Source: Streptomyces sp. NBC_00234
GTDB taxonomy: Bacteria; Actinomycetota; Actinomycetes; Streptomycetales; Streptomycetaceae
Reading direction: 5' to 3'
Length of the DNA stretch: 64,000 nucleotides
NCBI RefSeq assembly: GCF_036195325.1
Contig: NZ_CP108101.1
Coordinates: 2,728,001-2,792,000, forward strand
Part shown: positions 49,659 through 59,292 of the stretch, one piece after another
Layout of the letters: each line of letters opens with the position of its first letter
How positions within the stretch are numbered: the stretch's first letter is position 1
Position numbers and translations under genes: made by a program
The notes under the pieces: generated by a model
What the model was told of the DNA's origin: nothing
Database searches by the model: none
The model's input: the letters and a program-made list of their open reading frames with translations, nothing else

Positions 49659-52640
49659 GTGCGGTTCGGACGCAGGAAGCACGCGACGGCCGTCGCCGTC
49701 GCGGTGATCGGCGGGCTGCTCGGTTCCGTCGCCCCCGCCGCCATGGCGGCCCCTGTCGTACCCGGCTCGCCTGCCACCGTGCCCGACCGCGTCGACGGGA
49801 CGAGGCTGCCGTCCGTCTGGCCCCGCCCGCAGACCATCAAGGCGGCCGGCCAGGCCGTGCCGCTCGGTGCCGAGGTCACCGTCGTCGCGGACGCGGACGC
49901 CGATCCCTACGCGGTGGACGCCCTGCGGACCATCCTGCGCGACGCGGGCGTCCCCACCCTGCACGAGGGACTCCCGGGGCGCGGACCCGTCGTCCGGATA
50001 GGCGGCCCGGGTGCGCTGGAGGCCCTGCGGGCCCTGCGGGCTCCCGAGCGCGCGGACCTGCCGGCCGGCGGTTACCGCATCGCGGTCGGCCAGGTCGCCG
50101 GACGCTCCACCGTCGCCATGGACGGCGTCGGCGAGGACGGCCTCTTCCACGCCGTCCAGACGCTCCGCCAGCTGATCCGCGACGGCGCCGTCGCGGGCGC
50201 CGTGGTGCGCGACTGGCCGGGCACGGCCGTCCGCGGGATGGCCGAGGGCTTCTACGGTCAGCCGTGGACCCGCGAGGAGCGGCTCGCGCAGATCGGCTTC
50301 ATGGGACGCACCAAGCAGAACCGGTACCTCTACGCGGCGGGCGACGACCCCTACCGCCAGGCCCGCTGGCGCGAGCCGTACCCCGCCGAGCGCCGTGCGG
50401 ACTTCCGCGCGCTGGCGGAGAAGGCGCGCGCCGAGCACGTGACGCTCGGCTGGGCGGTCTCCCCCGGCCAGGCGATGTGCATGGCGTCCGACGGTGACAT
50501 CAAGGCACTGACGCGGAAGATCGACGCGATGTGGGCGCTGGGCGTCCGGGTCTTCCAGCTCCAGTTCCAGGACGTCAGCTACAGCGAATGGCACTGCGAC
50601 GACGACGCGGAGACCTTCGGCAACGGCCCCGAGGCCGCGGCCAGGGCGCAGGCGCGCGTCGCGAGCGCCGTCGACCGGCATCTGGCGGAACGCCACCCCG
50701 ACGCGGAGCCGCTGTCGGTGATGCCGACGGAGTACTACCAGGACGGTTCGACGGACTACCGCACGGCCCTCGCCGCCGAGCTCGACGGCCGGGTGCAGGT
50801 GGCCTGGACCGGGGTCGGGGTGGTGCCGAAGACCATCACCGGGCGGGAGCTGGCCGGCGCGCGGGCCGCCTTCCGCCATCCGCTGGTCACGATGGACAAC
50901 TACCCGGTCAACGACTACGCGCAGGACCGGATCTTCCTCGGCCCGTACACCGGCCGGGACCCGGCGGTGGCGAGCGGTTCGGCCGCGCTGATCGCCAACG
51001 CGATGGAGCAGGCGTCCGCCTCCCGCATCCCCCTGTTCACCGCCGCCGACTTCGCCTGGAACCCGAAGGGGTACCGGCCGCAGGAGTCCTGGCAGGCGGC
51101 GATCGACGATCTGGCGGGCGGGGACGCCCGCACCCGGGCCGCGCTCCGCGCGCTCGCGGGCAACAGCGCGGCCTCCGTGCTCGGCGGCGCGGAGTCCGCC
51201 TATCTGCAGCCCCTGCTCACCGCGTTCTGGGCGTCCCGTACCGCCGACGGCACCGCGCGCGACGACGCGGCGCGCGAGCTGCGCGCGGCGTTCACCGTGA
51301 TGCGCGGGACCCCGGAGCGGCTGAGCGCCCCGGCGGACGGGCGGCTGGACGACGAGGTGCGCCCGTGGACGGACCAGCTGGCCCGGTACGGCCGTGCGGG
51401 CGAGCTCGCCGTCGATCTGCTCCAGGCGCAGGTGCGGGGCGACGGGGCGGGCGCCTGGCAGGCGCAGCTGGACCTGGAGGGCCTGCGCAAGGACATCGCG
51501 GCCGGCGGGGCGACCGTCGGCAAGGGCGTACTGGGACCGTTCCTTGACCGGGTCCGCAAGGAGTCCGACGGCTGGAACGGCGCCGACCGCGAAGCGGGCA
51601 CGGTGAGCAAGGACGCGGACGGCTACACGATCCGGCTGGACCGGCCCCGCCCCGTGGACGCCGTGACCGTGCTGACGGACCCCGGGAGCGGCGCGGCCGA
51701 CGCGGTCCTCCAGGGCCATGTACCGGGCGAGGGCTGGCGCAGCCTCGGCCCGCTCTCGGCCTCGGGCTGGACCCAGACGAAGACGAAGGACCTGCGGGTG
51801 GACGCGGTCCGCGTCGCCCTGCCCCTCGTGACCCCGCCCTTCACCGGCACCGCGCCCCCGCTCGTCCCGGGCCGCGGCACCGGTCCCGGCGGCGCCCCGA
51901 AGGTGCGGGCGGTCGTGCCGTGGTTCGGTGACGAGCCCGCGGCCCGGCTCGACCTCGTGCGCGGCGAGACGGACGCCGTGATCGGCGGCAGCCCGCAGCG
52001 CGTCGAGGCGCGGCTGGCGGGCCGGCGCCCCGCCGAGGTGCGCGGCGCGCTGACCGCCAAGGCGCCCAAGGGCATCAAGGTGAAGGTGCCGAAGCAGACG
52101 ACGGTCCCGCGCGGTTCCCGCACGGCCGTCCCGGTGGACATCACGGTCCCGGCGGACACCCCGGCCGGTGAGTACGAGGTGCCGTTCAGCTTCGGCGGCG
52201 AGGAGAGCACGCTGATGGTGCGGGCCTTCCCCCGTACCGCCGGCGTCGATCTGGTGCGTACGGGCACGGCGTCCTCCTCCGGCGACGAGACCCCGGACTT
52301 CCCCGCGTCGGCCGCGTCCGACGGCGATCCCGCCACCCGCTGGTCCTCGCCCGTGGAGGACGGTGCCTGGTGGCAGACCGAACTGGCAGAGCCGGTACGG
52401 CTCGGCCAGGTGGTGCTGCGCTGGCAGGACGCGTACGCCTCGCGCTACCGCGTCCAGGTCTCCGCCGACGGCCGCACCTGGCGCACGGCGGCGACGGTCC
52501 GGGACGGCAGGGGCGGGCGCGAATCGGTCCGGATGGACGCGAAGGACACCCGTTTCATCAGGGTGCAGGGCGACGGCCGGGCGACCGAGTTCGGCTACTC
52601 GCTCTGGTCGGTGGAGGCGTACGCGGTGGCAGCCGAGTAG
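49659..52640 (+). CDS. Secreted GH84-like beta-N-acetylglucosaminidase/hyaluronidase
   Basis: The 993-residue secreted enzyme has a signal peptide (about 1-32, RRKHATAVAVAVIGGLLGSV, cut after AMAA), a GH20b/NAGidase N-terminal domain, a GH84-like barrel (about 190-480, starting AVRGMAEGFYGQPWTREERL), an NEW3-like domain (TVPRGSRTAVPVDITVPADT) and a C-terminal F5/8-type (discoidin) domain from about residue 860. At the expected catalytic Asp-Asp pair the sequence is FQDVS (Gln304-Asp305), so the first Asp is replaced. GTG 49659 is preferred over GTG 49653 because GAGGGG spacing is 9 nt. Confidence 0.88.
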   Translation: MRFGRRKHATAVAVAVIGGLLGSVAPAAMAAPVVPGSPATVPDRVDGTRLPSVWPRPQTIKAAGQAVPLGAEVTVVADADADPYAVDALRTILRDAGVPTLHEGLPGRGPVVRIGGPGALEALRALRAPERADLPAGGYRIAVGQVAGRSTVAMDGVGEDGLFHAVQTLRQLIRDGAVAGAVVRDWPGTAVRGMAEGFYGQPWTREERLAQIGFMGRTKQNRYLYAAGDDPYRQARWREPYPAERRADFRALAEKARAEHVTLGWAVSPGQAMCMASDGDIKALTRKIDAMWALGVRVFQLQFQDVSYSEWHCDDDAETFGNGPEAAARAQARVASAVDRHLAERHPDAEPLSVMPTEYYQDGSTDYRTALAAELDGRVQVAWTGVGVVPKTITGRELAGARAAFRHPLVTMDNYPVNDYAQDRIFLGPYTGRDPAVASGSAALIANAMEQASASRIPLFTAADFAWNPKGYRPQESWQAAIDDLAGGDARTRAALRALAGNSAASVLGGAESAYLQPLLTAFWASRTADGTARDDAARELRAAFTVMRGTPERLSAPADGRLDDEVRPWTDQLARYGRAGELAVDLLQAQVRGDGAGAWQAQLDLEGLRKDIAAGGATVGKGVLGPFLDRVRKESDGWNGADREAGTVSKDADGYTIRLDRPRPVDAVTVLTDPGSGAADAVLQGHVPGEGWRSLGPLSASGWTQTKTKDLRVDAVRVALPLVTPPFTGTAPPLVPGRGTGPGGAPKVRAVVPWFGDEPAARLDLVRGETDAVIGGSPQRVEARLAGRRPAEVRGALTAKAPKGIKVKVPKQTTVPRGSRTAVPVDITVPADTPAGEYEVPFSFGGEESTLMVRAFPRTAGVDLVRTGTASSSGDETPDFPASAASDGDPATRWSSPVEDGAWWQTELAEPVRLGQVVLRWQDAYASRYRVQVSADGRTWRTAATVRDGRGGRESVRMDAKDTRFIRVQGDGRATEFGYSLWSVEAYAVAAE

Positions 52641-52740
52641 CGCTGCGCACCCGGGTTCCCGGCTGCCGCCCCGGCCCGCGCCGTGGGCGGGGCCGGGACG
52701 AGGACGGCCGCGAGGGCAGTTCGACGACAGGCCCCAGTTC

Positions 52741-53277
52741 TCAGGCCGAGATGCCGTCGATCCTGGCCAGCACGTCGTCCGCACCGAACGGCTGCAGGTA
52801 CGGGAGCCAGCGCGGGTCCCGGTGCCCGGTGCCGATGATCCGCCAGGCCAGACCGCTGGGCGGTGCGGGCTGGTGACGGAGCCGCCAGCCCAGCTCGGGC
52901 AGGTGGCGGTCGGCCTTCACGTGGTTGCAGCGGCGGCAGGCCGCCACCACGTTGTCCCAGGCGTGCTGTCCGCCGCGGCTGCGCGGAATGACGTGGTCGA
53001 CGCTGGTGGCCGCGGCGCCGCAGTACATGCAGCGCCCGCCGTCCCGGGCGAAGAGCGCCCGCCGCGTCAGTGGAACGGGCCCCCGGTAGGGGACCCGTAC
53101 GAAGCGCTTGAGGCGGATGACGCTGGGCGCCGGTACAGCACGGGTGGCACTGTGCATGAAGGCGCCGGACTCCTCGAGGCAGATGGCCTTGTTCTCGAGG
53201 ACGAGGACGAGCGCGCGGTGGAGCGGTACGACGCCGAGCGGCTCGTACGACGCGTTGAGAACCAGGACGTGCGGCAC
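52741..53277 (-). CDS. HNH endonuclease family protein
   Basis: The 178-residue protein has the HNH/zinc motif RCMYCGAAATSVDHVIPRSR, then GGQHAWDNVVAACRRCNHVK. The opening VPHVLVLNASYEPLGVVPLH is a very conserved actinobacterial form; this group is a chromosomal core family rather than a mobile element nuclease. The GTG start follows AAGGAGG. Its biological role is unclear, perhaps DNA repair or processing. Confidence 0.93.
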   Translation of the reverse strand: MPHVLVLNASYEPLGVVPLHRALVLVLENKAICLEESGAFMHSATRAVPAPSVIRLKRFVRVPYRGPVPLTRRALFARDGGRCMYCGAAATSVDHVIPRSRGGQHAWDNVVAACRRCNHVKADRHLPELGWRLRHQPAPPSGLAWRIIGTGHRDPRWLPYLQPFGADDVLARIDGISA

Positions 53278-53594
53278 GGTGGATGCCTCCTTGTACGCCG
53301 GCGGCGCGTGGCTCGCGCCGGGACGATCCGATCTCAGTCTCTCCTTATGCCTGGTGGAAACGCCACCACGTGCCGGTAACGGGCCGGAGGGATTTTGCTC
53401 ACCCTCCTGCCCGGTCACGGACGGGACGGCCGGGAACCGGCGCTTCACCACGGCGGCCGCCCGCCCTGTGCGATCGGCCACACCAGCTGTATCCCCGGGT
53501 GAGACGTGTCTCTCCCTCGAACACGGCAACGATCCACTCCCATGGCTTCGTTACTGTTGTTGGTCACCCGTCGCCGCTCCTGGAGGTCCCCGCC
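53278..53594. other. 317-nt divergent region between the HNH and mscS genes
   Basis: No gene is recognised. A small hairpin TGGTGG-AAACG-CCACCA lies at 53352-53368. The segment near 53540-53580 is less GC-rich and is the likely mscS promoter area, but no hexamers stood out. Confidence 0.35.
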
Positions 53595-54659
53595 GTGTAC
53601 CTGTCCGCCCTCTTGGCCGCAACCCCCTCGCCGGAGCCGGTCGGCTCGCTGGGTGAAGCCGCCGAGCAGGCCGGCAACGCCGCGGGCTGGGTCGAGGAGA
53701 ACTGGTCCACCTGGCTGAACACCGGTCTGCGCATCCTGCTCATCGCGGTGGTGGCGCTCGTCCTGCGCTATCTGATCCGCCGCGCCCTGACCAATCTCAT
53801 CGAGCGGATGAACCGCAGCGCCCAGGCGGTGGAAGGCACGGCCCTCGGCGGCCTGCTGGTCAACGCGGAGCGGCGCCGCCAGCGCTCGGAGGCGATCGGC
53901 TCGGTACTCCGCTCGGTGACGTCGTTCCTGATCCTCGGTACGGCGGGGCTGATGATCCTGGGCGCGTTCCAGATCAATCTCGCCCCCCTGCTGGCCTCCG
54001 CCGGTGTGGCCGGGGTCGCGCTGGGCTTCGGTGCGCGCAACCTGGTCACCGACTTCCTCTCCGGCGTCTTCATGATCCTTGAGGACCAGTACGGCGTCGG
54101 GGACACGATCGACGCGGGCGTCGCCTCGGGCGAGGTCATCGAGGTGGGACTGCGGGTCACGAAGCTGCGCGGCGACAACGGTGAGATCTGGTACGTCCGC
54201 AACGGCGAGGTGAAGCGGATCGGTAACCTCAGCCAGGGCTGGTCGACGGCCGGTGTCGATGTGACCGTGCGCCCGACGGAGGACCTGGAGCAGGTCCGCA
54301 AGGCGATCACCGCGGCGGCGGAGACCATGACCAAGGAGGACCCGTGGACCGAGCGCCTCTGGGGCCCGGTCGAGGTCCTGGGCCTGGACGCGGTGCTGCT
54401 GGACTCGATGACGGTCCGGGTGACCGCGAAGACGATGCCCGGCAAGTCCCTGGGCGTGGAGCGCGAGCTGCGCTGGCGGATCAAGCAGGCACTGGACGAC
54501 GCGGGCATCCGGATGGTCGGGACCCTGCCGCTCCAGGCGGACGGGGAGACGTCGCCGGACCCGACGGCGGGAATGGCCGCCCCGTCGGCGTACGCCTCGA
54601 CGACCTCACCGCAGTCGCTGGCCGCCACTCCGATAGCGCCGCCGAACCTGACCAAGTAG
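53595..54659 (+). CDS. mscS: MscS-family mechanosensitive ion channel
   Basis: The 354-residue membrane channel has three hydrophobic segments (about 37-60, 105-130 and 134-155) and the MscS pore and beta domain: GVAGVALGFGARNLVTDFLS, GVFMILEDQYGVGDTI and IWYVRNGEVKRIGNLSQGWS. It opens on osmotic downshift. The GTG at 53595 follows GGAGG by 8 nt. The C-terminal ~45 residues are Pro/Ser/Ala-rich. A terminator follows the stop. Confidence 0.93.
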   Translation: MYLSALLAATPSPEPVGSLGEAAEQAGNAAGWVEENWSTWLNTGLRILLIAVVALVLRYLIRRALTNLIERMNRSAQAVEGTALGGLLVNAERRRQRSEAIGSVLRSVTSFLILGTAGLMILGAFQINLAPLLASAGVAGVALGFGARNLVTDFLSGVFMILEDQYGVGDTIDAGVASGEVIEVGLRVTKLRGDNGEIWYVRNGEVKRIGNLSQGWSTAGVDVTVRPTEDLEQVRKAITAAAETMTKEDPWTERLWGPVEVLGLDAVLLDSMTVRVTAKTMPGKSLGVERELRWRIKQALDDAGIRMVGTLPLQADGETSPDPTAGMAAPSAYASTTSPQSLAATPIAPPNLTK

Positions 54660-54670
54660 CTGGAAGTACC

Positions 54671-54706
54671 GAAGGGGCGTTCCGCGTACGCGCGGGGCGC
54701 CCCTTC
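54671..54706 (+). terminator. Terminator of mscS
   Basis: The 9-bp stem GAAGGGGCG / CGCCCCTTC with an 18-nt loop starts 12 nt past the stop. Confidence 0.6.
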
Positions 54707-54759
54707 CGGCGTTCCCGGCGCCCCAGGTAACACTTTGATTGCCGGGAGGGTGCAGACCA

Positions 54760-54789
54760 TTGACGGTGCGGTGACCTGCGTCCTACCTT
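54760..54789 (+). promoter_or_regulatory. Promoter of the csn operon
   Basis: TTGACG at 54760-54765 and TACCTT at 54784-54789 are separated by 18 nt, a good housekeeping-sigma match. The expected start is near 54796, just before the operator. Confidence 0.65.
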
Positions 54790-54801
54790 CCTCTCATCGA
54801 A

Positions 54802-54816
54802 TAGGAAACTTTCCTA
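54802..54816 (+). promoter_or_regulatory. CsnR-type operator
   Basis: TAGGAAACTTTCCTA is a perfect 7+1+7 palindrome. It matches the AGGAAA(G/C)TTTCCT site that I recall for CsnR in Streptomyces. It lies about +6 to +20 from the predicted transcription start and 23 nt before the csnR ATG, so a bound repressor would block initiation. Confidence 0.75.
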
Positions 54817-54838
54817 ACAGAGGGCAGGTGCAACCACC

Positions 54839-56053
54839 ATGGCGGGAACCACGCCGGGCACCCCGGGCACACCGCGGGTCCTGCGCGCCATGAACGACCG
54901 GGCCGCCCTCGATCTGCTCCTGGAGCACGGCCCTCTCTCCCGTACACGGATCGGCAAGCTGACGGGCCTCTCCAAGCCCACCGCGTCCCAGCTGCTGGCC
55001 CGCCTGGAGGCCGCCGGACTCGTCGTGGCCACCGGCACCAGCGAGGGCCGCCCCGGCCCCAGCGCACAGCTGTACGCCGTGAACGCGCGCGCCGCCCATG
55101 TGGCCGGCCTCGACGTGACCGCCGAACGGATCGTCGCCGCGGTCGCCGACGTGACCGGCGAGACCGTCGGCGAGTTCGAGCTGCGCACCCCCGGCCGGCG
55201 CGCCGCCGGTGTGGTCCGGCAGGTCGCCGACGCGCTCGACGGCGCGGTCAAGGACGCCGGACTGACCCGTGCCGATGTGCACCGCGTGGTCATCGGCACG
55301 CCCGGCGCCTTCGACCCGGGCACGGGCCGGCTGCGGTACGCCTCGCATCTGCCCGGCTGGCACTCCCCCACGCTGCTGGAGGAGCTCGCCGCGTTCCTGC
55401 CGATGCCGGTCGAGTACGAGAACGACGTGAACCTGGTCGCCGTGGCCGAGCAGCGGCTCGGCGCGGCGCGCGGCCACGAGGACTTCGTCCTGCTGTGGAA
55501 CGAGGGCGGCCTCGGCGCCGCCCTCGTGATCAACGGGCGGCTGCACCGCGGCTGGACCGGCGGCGCGGGCGAGGTCGGCTTCCTGCCGGTGCCGGGGACG
55601 CCCCTCGTCCGCCAGGTTGTGAAGGCCAACAGCGGTGGCTTCCAGGAGCTGGCCGGCGCCCAGGCGCTCCCGAGGCTCGCCACGGCGCTCGGGATCGACA
55701 CCCCGCAGCAGCCGTACGCGGAGGTCGCCGCGGCGCTGCTGACGCGGGCGGTGGAGGCGTACGAGAGCGACGACGCGCTGACCGAACTGCTGCGGCAGTA
55801 CGCCCAGCGGCTCGCCACCGGCCTCGCCTCGGTCACCGCCGTACTCGACCCGGAACTGATCGTTCTCTCCGGTGGGCTCATCTCCTCGGGCGGTGAGGTG
55901 CTGCGTTCGCTGATCCAGTCCGAGCTCGCCGAGCTCGCCGCGTCCCGGCCCCGTCTCGTCCTCGGCGAGATCGGCCGCGATCCCGTCCTGCGGGGCGCCC
56001 TGGAACGGGCCCTCGCGGACACCCGCGACGAAGTGTTCGACACCTCGCGCTGA
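54839..56053 (+). CDS. csnR: ROK-family repressor of chitosan-oligosaccharide genes
   Basis: The 404-residue ROK regulator has an N-terminal winged helix (LLEHGPLSRTRIGKLTGLSK, then PTASQLLARLEAAGL) and a C-terminal ROK sugar-kinase-like domain (about 85-400). The usual zinc-binding cysteine cluster of ROK kinases is absent in GAGEVGFLPVPG onward, as expected for a pure repressor. Its own promoter carries the TAGGAAACTTTCCTA operator, so it is probably autoregulated and relieved by chitosan-derived glucosamine oligomers. It heads a six-gene unit. The csn names rest on recalled similarity to S. coelicolor SCO2657-2662. Confidence 0.85.
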   Translation: MAGTTPGTPGTPRVLRAMNDRAALDLLLEHGPLSRTRIGKLTGLSKPTASQLLARLEAAGLVVATGTSEGRPGPSAQLYAVNARAAHVAGLDVTAERIVAAVADVTGETVGEFELRTPGRRAAGVVRQVADALDGAVKDAGLTRADVHRVVIGTPGAFDPGTGRLRYASHLPGWHSPTLLEELAAFLPMPVEYENDVNLVAVAEQRLGAARGHEDFVLLWNEGGLGAALVINGRLHRGWTGGAGEVGFLPVPGTPLVRQVVKANSGGFQELAGAQALPRLATALGIDTPQQPYAEVAAALLTRAVEAYESDDALTELLRQYAQRLATGLASVTAVLDPELIVLSGGLISSGGEVLRSLIQSELAELAASRPRLVLGEIGRDPVLRGALERALADTRDEVFDTSR

Positions 56054-56108
56054 ACACCCCACGCCTCTCCTCCCCCATCTCCTTCCCCCCGTCCCTGGGA
56101 GCTTTGCC

Positions 56109-57443
56109 ATGCGCAGAAGCCGACTGACCACCACCGCCGCCGTCGCCGTCGCCGCGATATCGGTGCTCGCCACCGCCTGTACCGGCCAGGCCGAGTCCGG
56201 GGCGAACGACGATCCGAACGCCAGCACGACGATCAACTTCTGGCACGGCTGGAGCGCGCCCGCCGAGGTCAAGGCGGTCCAGGACAACGTCGACCGGTTC
56301 GAGAAGGCCCACCCGAACATCAAGGTGAACGTCGTCGGCAACATCAACGACGACAAGCTCAACCAGTCGCTGCGCGCGGGCGGCTCGAAGGGCCCCGACG
56401 TGGTGTCCTCGTTCACCACCGCGAACGTCGGCAAGTTCTGCTCCTCCGGTGCCTTCGCCGATCTGAAGCCCTTCATCGAGAAGTCCGAGCTGGACCTGGA
56501 GAAGACCTTCCCCAAGGTGCTCCTCGACTACACGCAGTTCGAGGGCAAGCGCTGCGCGCTCCCGCTGCTCGCCGACGCGTACGGCCTCTACTACAACAAG
56601 GACGCGTTCGAGAAGGCCGGCATCACCGAGCCGCCGAAGACGATGTCCGAACTGGCTTCGGTCGCCAAGAAGCTGACGATCGAGAAGGGCGACAGCTACC
56701 AGCAGCTCGGCTTCATGCCGAACTACCACGGCTACGAGACGGTCGCCGACCACTACCTCTCCTCGTGGGACCACGCGTACTTCGACGAGAACGGCAAGTC
56801 CAACGTCGCCAAGGACCCGGCGTTCGCCGAGATGTTCACGTACCAGAAGAAGCTGGTCGACGACCTCGGCGGGTACGAGAAGCTGGAGAAGTACCGGTCC
56901 ACCTTCGGTGACGAGTGGGGCGCCAAGCACCCGTTCCAGACCGGCCAGGTCGCGATGCAGCTGGACGGCGAGTGGCGGCTCGGCATGGCCACCGACGCGA
57001 AGGTGCCGTTCGAGATCGGTGTCGCGCCGATGCCCGTCGCCGACGACGAGGCCGACACCTACGGCAAGGGCTTCCTCTCCGGCACGATCATGGGGATCGC
57101 CCCGGGCAGCACGAAGCAGAACGCCGCCTGGGAGCTGGTCAAGTTCATGACGAGCGACACCCAGGCCGTGGTCGACTTCGCGAACGGGATCCGCAACGTG
57201 CCCTCCACGTTCGAGGCGCTGAAGTCCCCCGACCTGAAGTTCGACCCGCGGTTCAAGACGTTCCTGGAGATCGCGCAGCACCCCTCGTCCAACACTCCCG
57301 CGGGCGCGGTCAACGGCTCCACGTACCAGCAGACCCTCCAGGACTTCGGCTTCCAGTACGAGAAGGGCGCGGTGAAGGACCTCAAGGCCGGTCTGGAGAA
57401 GACCGCCGCGCAGATCGACACCGACATCGCCAAGGCCAAGTAG
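56109..57443 (+). CDS. csnE: ABC sugar-binding lipoprotein (CsnE-like)
   Basis: The 444-residue extracellular solute-binding protein (family 1) has a lipobox LATAC with the lipidated Cys24, followed by INFWHGWSAPAEVKAVQDNV typical of sugar-binding proteins. It captures oligosaccharides, here probably glucosamine oligomers, and hands them to CsnF-CsnG. GGGAG precedes the ATG. It lies 55 nt after csnR. No ATPase gene is present in the operon, so a shared ATPase (MsiK, known in Streptomyces sugar transport) is expected. Confidence 0.9.
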   Translation: MRRSRLTTTAAVAVAAISVLATACTGQAESGANDDPNASTTINFWHGWSAPAEVKAVQDNVDRFEKAHPNIKVNVVGNINDDKLNQSLRAGGSKGPDVVSSFTTANVGKFCSSGAFADLKPFIEKSELDLEKTFPKVLLDYTQFEGKRCALPLLADAYGLYYNKDAFEKAGITEPPKTMSELASVAKKLTIEKGDSYQQLGFMPNYHGYETVADHYLSSWDHAYFDENGKSNVAKDPAFAEMFTYQKKLVDDLGGYEKLEKYRSTFGDEWGAKHPFQTGQVAMQLDGEWRLGMATDAKVPFEIGVAPMPVADDEADTYGKGFLSGTIMGIAPGSTKQNAAWELVKFMTSDTQAVVDFANGIRNVPSTFEALKSPDLKFDPRFKTFLEIAQHPSSNTPAGAVNGSTYQQTLQDFGFQYEKGAVKDLKAGLEKTAAQIDTDIAKAK

Positions 57444-57449
57444 CCCCGG

Positions 57450-58391
57450 ATGACCACGCACACGCTCCGCTCCAAGCGCAGGAGATCGGCCCTGCGCACG
57501 GTGGCCTTCATGTCACCCTGGCTCATCGGCTTCACGGTCTTCTTCGCGTACCCGATGGTCTCGACGATCTACTTCTCGTTCACGGACTACGACGGGTTCG
57601 CGGCGCCGTCCTTCAACGGTCTGGCCAACTGGTCGTACGTCTTCAACGACTACCCGATGTTCTGGCCCTCGCTGCGCAACACGCTCTGGCTGGTGCTCGT
57701 CATGGTCAGCTGCCGGGTCGTGTTCGGCCTCGGCGTCGGCATGCTGATCACGAAGATCAAGACGGGCACCGGGGTGTTCCGCACCCTGTTCTACCTGCCC
57801 TACCTTGCTCCGCCGGTCGCCGCGACCCTCGCGTTCGTCTTCCTCCTCAACCCGGGGACGGGGCCGGTCAACGCGATCCTCGGCGACCTGGGGCTGCCGA
57901 CGCCCGGCTGGTTCAACGACGCGAGCTGGTCGAAGCCGGCGCTCACGATGCTCGCGGTGTGGGGCATCGGCGACCTGATGGTCATCTTCATGGCCGCGCT
58001 GCTCGACGTGCCCAAGGAGCAGTACGAGGCCGCCGAGCTGGACGGCGCGTCCGGCTGGCAGAGGTTCCGCTTCGTGACGCTGCCGAACATCTCGCCGATC
58101 GCGCTGTTCGCCGTGGTCACGGGTGTGATCCAGGCGATGCAGTACTACACCCAGCCACTGGTGGCGGGGAAGGTCGCCTCGGGCGTGATCGGCGGTTCCG
58201 GGCAGCAGTTCGAACCCGGCTATCCCGACAAGTCGACACTGACGCTGCCCCAGCTCGTCTACAACCTCGGCTTCCAGCGCTTCGACTACGGCTCCGCCTG
58301 CGTCGTCGCCCTCGTCCTGTTCGCCCTGGCCATGGCCTTCACCGTGCTTCTCATGCGGGGCCGCAACAACCTGATCCAGGCCGGTGACTGA
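57450..58391 (+). CDS. csnF: ABC sugar permease (CsnF-like, MalF type)
   Basis: The 313-residue inner-membrane permease has six helices and the EAA loop EQYEAAELDGASGWQRFRFV, which docks the ATPase. It is the MalF-type partner of CsnG. Start 6 nt after csnE stop indicates one operon. Confidence 0.92.
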   Translation: MTTHTLRSKRRRSALRTVAFMSPWLIGFTVFFAYPMVSTIYFSFTDYDGFAAPSFNGLANWSYVFNDYPMFWPSLRNTLWLVLVMVSCRVVFGLGVGMLITKIKTGTGVFRTLFYLPYLAPPVAATLAFVFLLNPGTGPVNAILGDLGLPTPGWFNDASWSKPALTMLAVWGIGDLMVIFMAALLDVPKEQYEAAELDGASGWQRFRFVTLPNISPIALFAVVTGVIQAMQYYTQPLVAGKVASGVIGGSGQQFEPGYPDKSTLTLPQLVYNLGFQRFDYGSACVVALVLFALAMAFTVLLMRGRNNLIQAGD

Positions 58392-58394
58392 GCC

Positions 58395-59291
58395 ATGACC
58401 CAACTCCTCGACAAGCCCGTGGCCAAGGTGGCGTACGCGCCCACCCCCGCCGAACGGACGGCGCGCCGCAAGGCGCTGCTGCACTGGATCGCCGTCCACT
58501 CGCTGGGCATCGCCGCCGCGCTCTTCTTCGTGCTGCCGTTCGTCTTCGTCCTGCTGACCTCGCTGATGAGCGACCAGCAGGCCCTGACCCGGGACCTCAC
58601 TCCGAACACCTGGGAGTGGGACAACTACCGGCGAGTCTTCAACACCCCCGGATTCCTCACCTGGTGGCGCAACACCCTGCTGTACGCGGGGGTGGGCACG
58701 GTCCTGACCGTGCTGTCGTCCGTGCCCGTGGCGTACGCGCTCGCCAAGTTCCGGTTCCGCGGGCGCAAGCTGTCGCTGATGCTCGTCATCTCGATGATGA
58801 TGCTGCCGCCCCAGGTCGTCATCATCCCGATGTACCTGTTCTGGGCGAAGCAGATGGACCTGTCCGGCACGCTCTGGCCGCTGATCATCCCGATGGCGTT
58901 CGGTGACGCGTTCTCCATCTTCCTGCTGCGTCAGTTCCTGCTGACCATTCCGAACGAGTACCTCGACGCGGCGAAGGTCGACGGCTGCGGCGAGTTCCGC
59001 ACGCTGATCAGGGTGGTGATCCCGATGGCCAAGCCCGGGATCGCCGCGATCGCCCTGTTCCAGTTCTTCGCCGCCTGGAACGACTACTTCGGGCCGCAGA
59101 TCTACGCCTCGGAGAACCCGGCCGCCTGGACCCTCAGTTACGGCCTCGAATCCTTCAAGGGCGCACACCACACCGACTGGAACCTGACCATGGCCGCGAC
59201 CGTTCTGGTCATGGCCCCCGTGATCCTCGTCTTCTTCTTCGCTCAGAAGGCATTCGTCGAGGGCGTCACACTGACCGGAGTAAAGGGCTGA
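58395..59291 (+). CDS. csnG: ABC sugar permease (CsnG-like, MalG type)
   Basis: The 298-residue permease has six helices and an EAA loop EYLDAAKVDGCGEFRTLIRV. It starts 3 nt after csnF and forms the second half of the transmembrane channel. The C-terminal FVEGVTLTGVKG is the common MalG-type end. Confidence 0.92.
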   Translation: MTQLLDKPVAKVAYAPTPAERTARRKALLHWIAVHSLGIAAALFFVLPFVFVLLTSLMSDQQALTRDLTPNTWEWDNYRRVFNTPGFLTWWRNTLLYAGVGTVLTVLSSVPVAYALAKFRFRGRKLSLMLVISMMMLPPQVVIIPMYLFWAKQMDLSGTLWPLIIPMAFGDAFSIFLLRQFLLTIPNEYLDAAKVDGCGEFRTLIRVVIPMAKPGIAAIALFQFFAAWNDYFGPQIYASENPAAWTLSYGLESFKGAHHTDWNLTMAATVLVMAPVILVFFFAQKAFVEGVTLTGVKG

Positions 59292-59292
59292 C

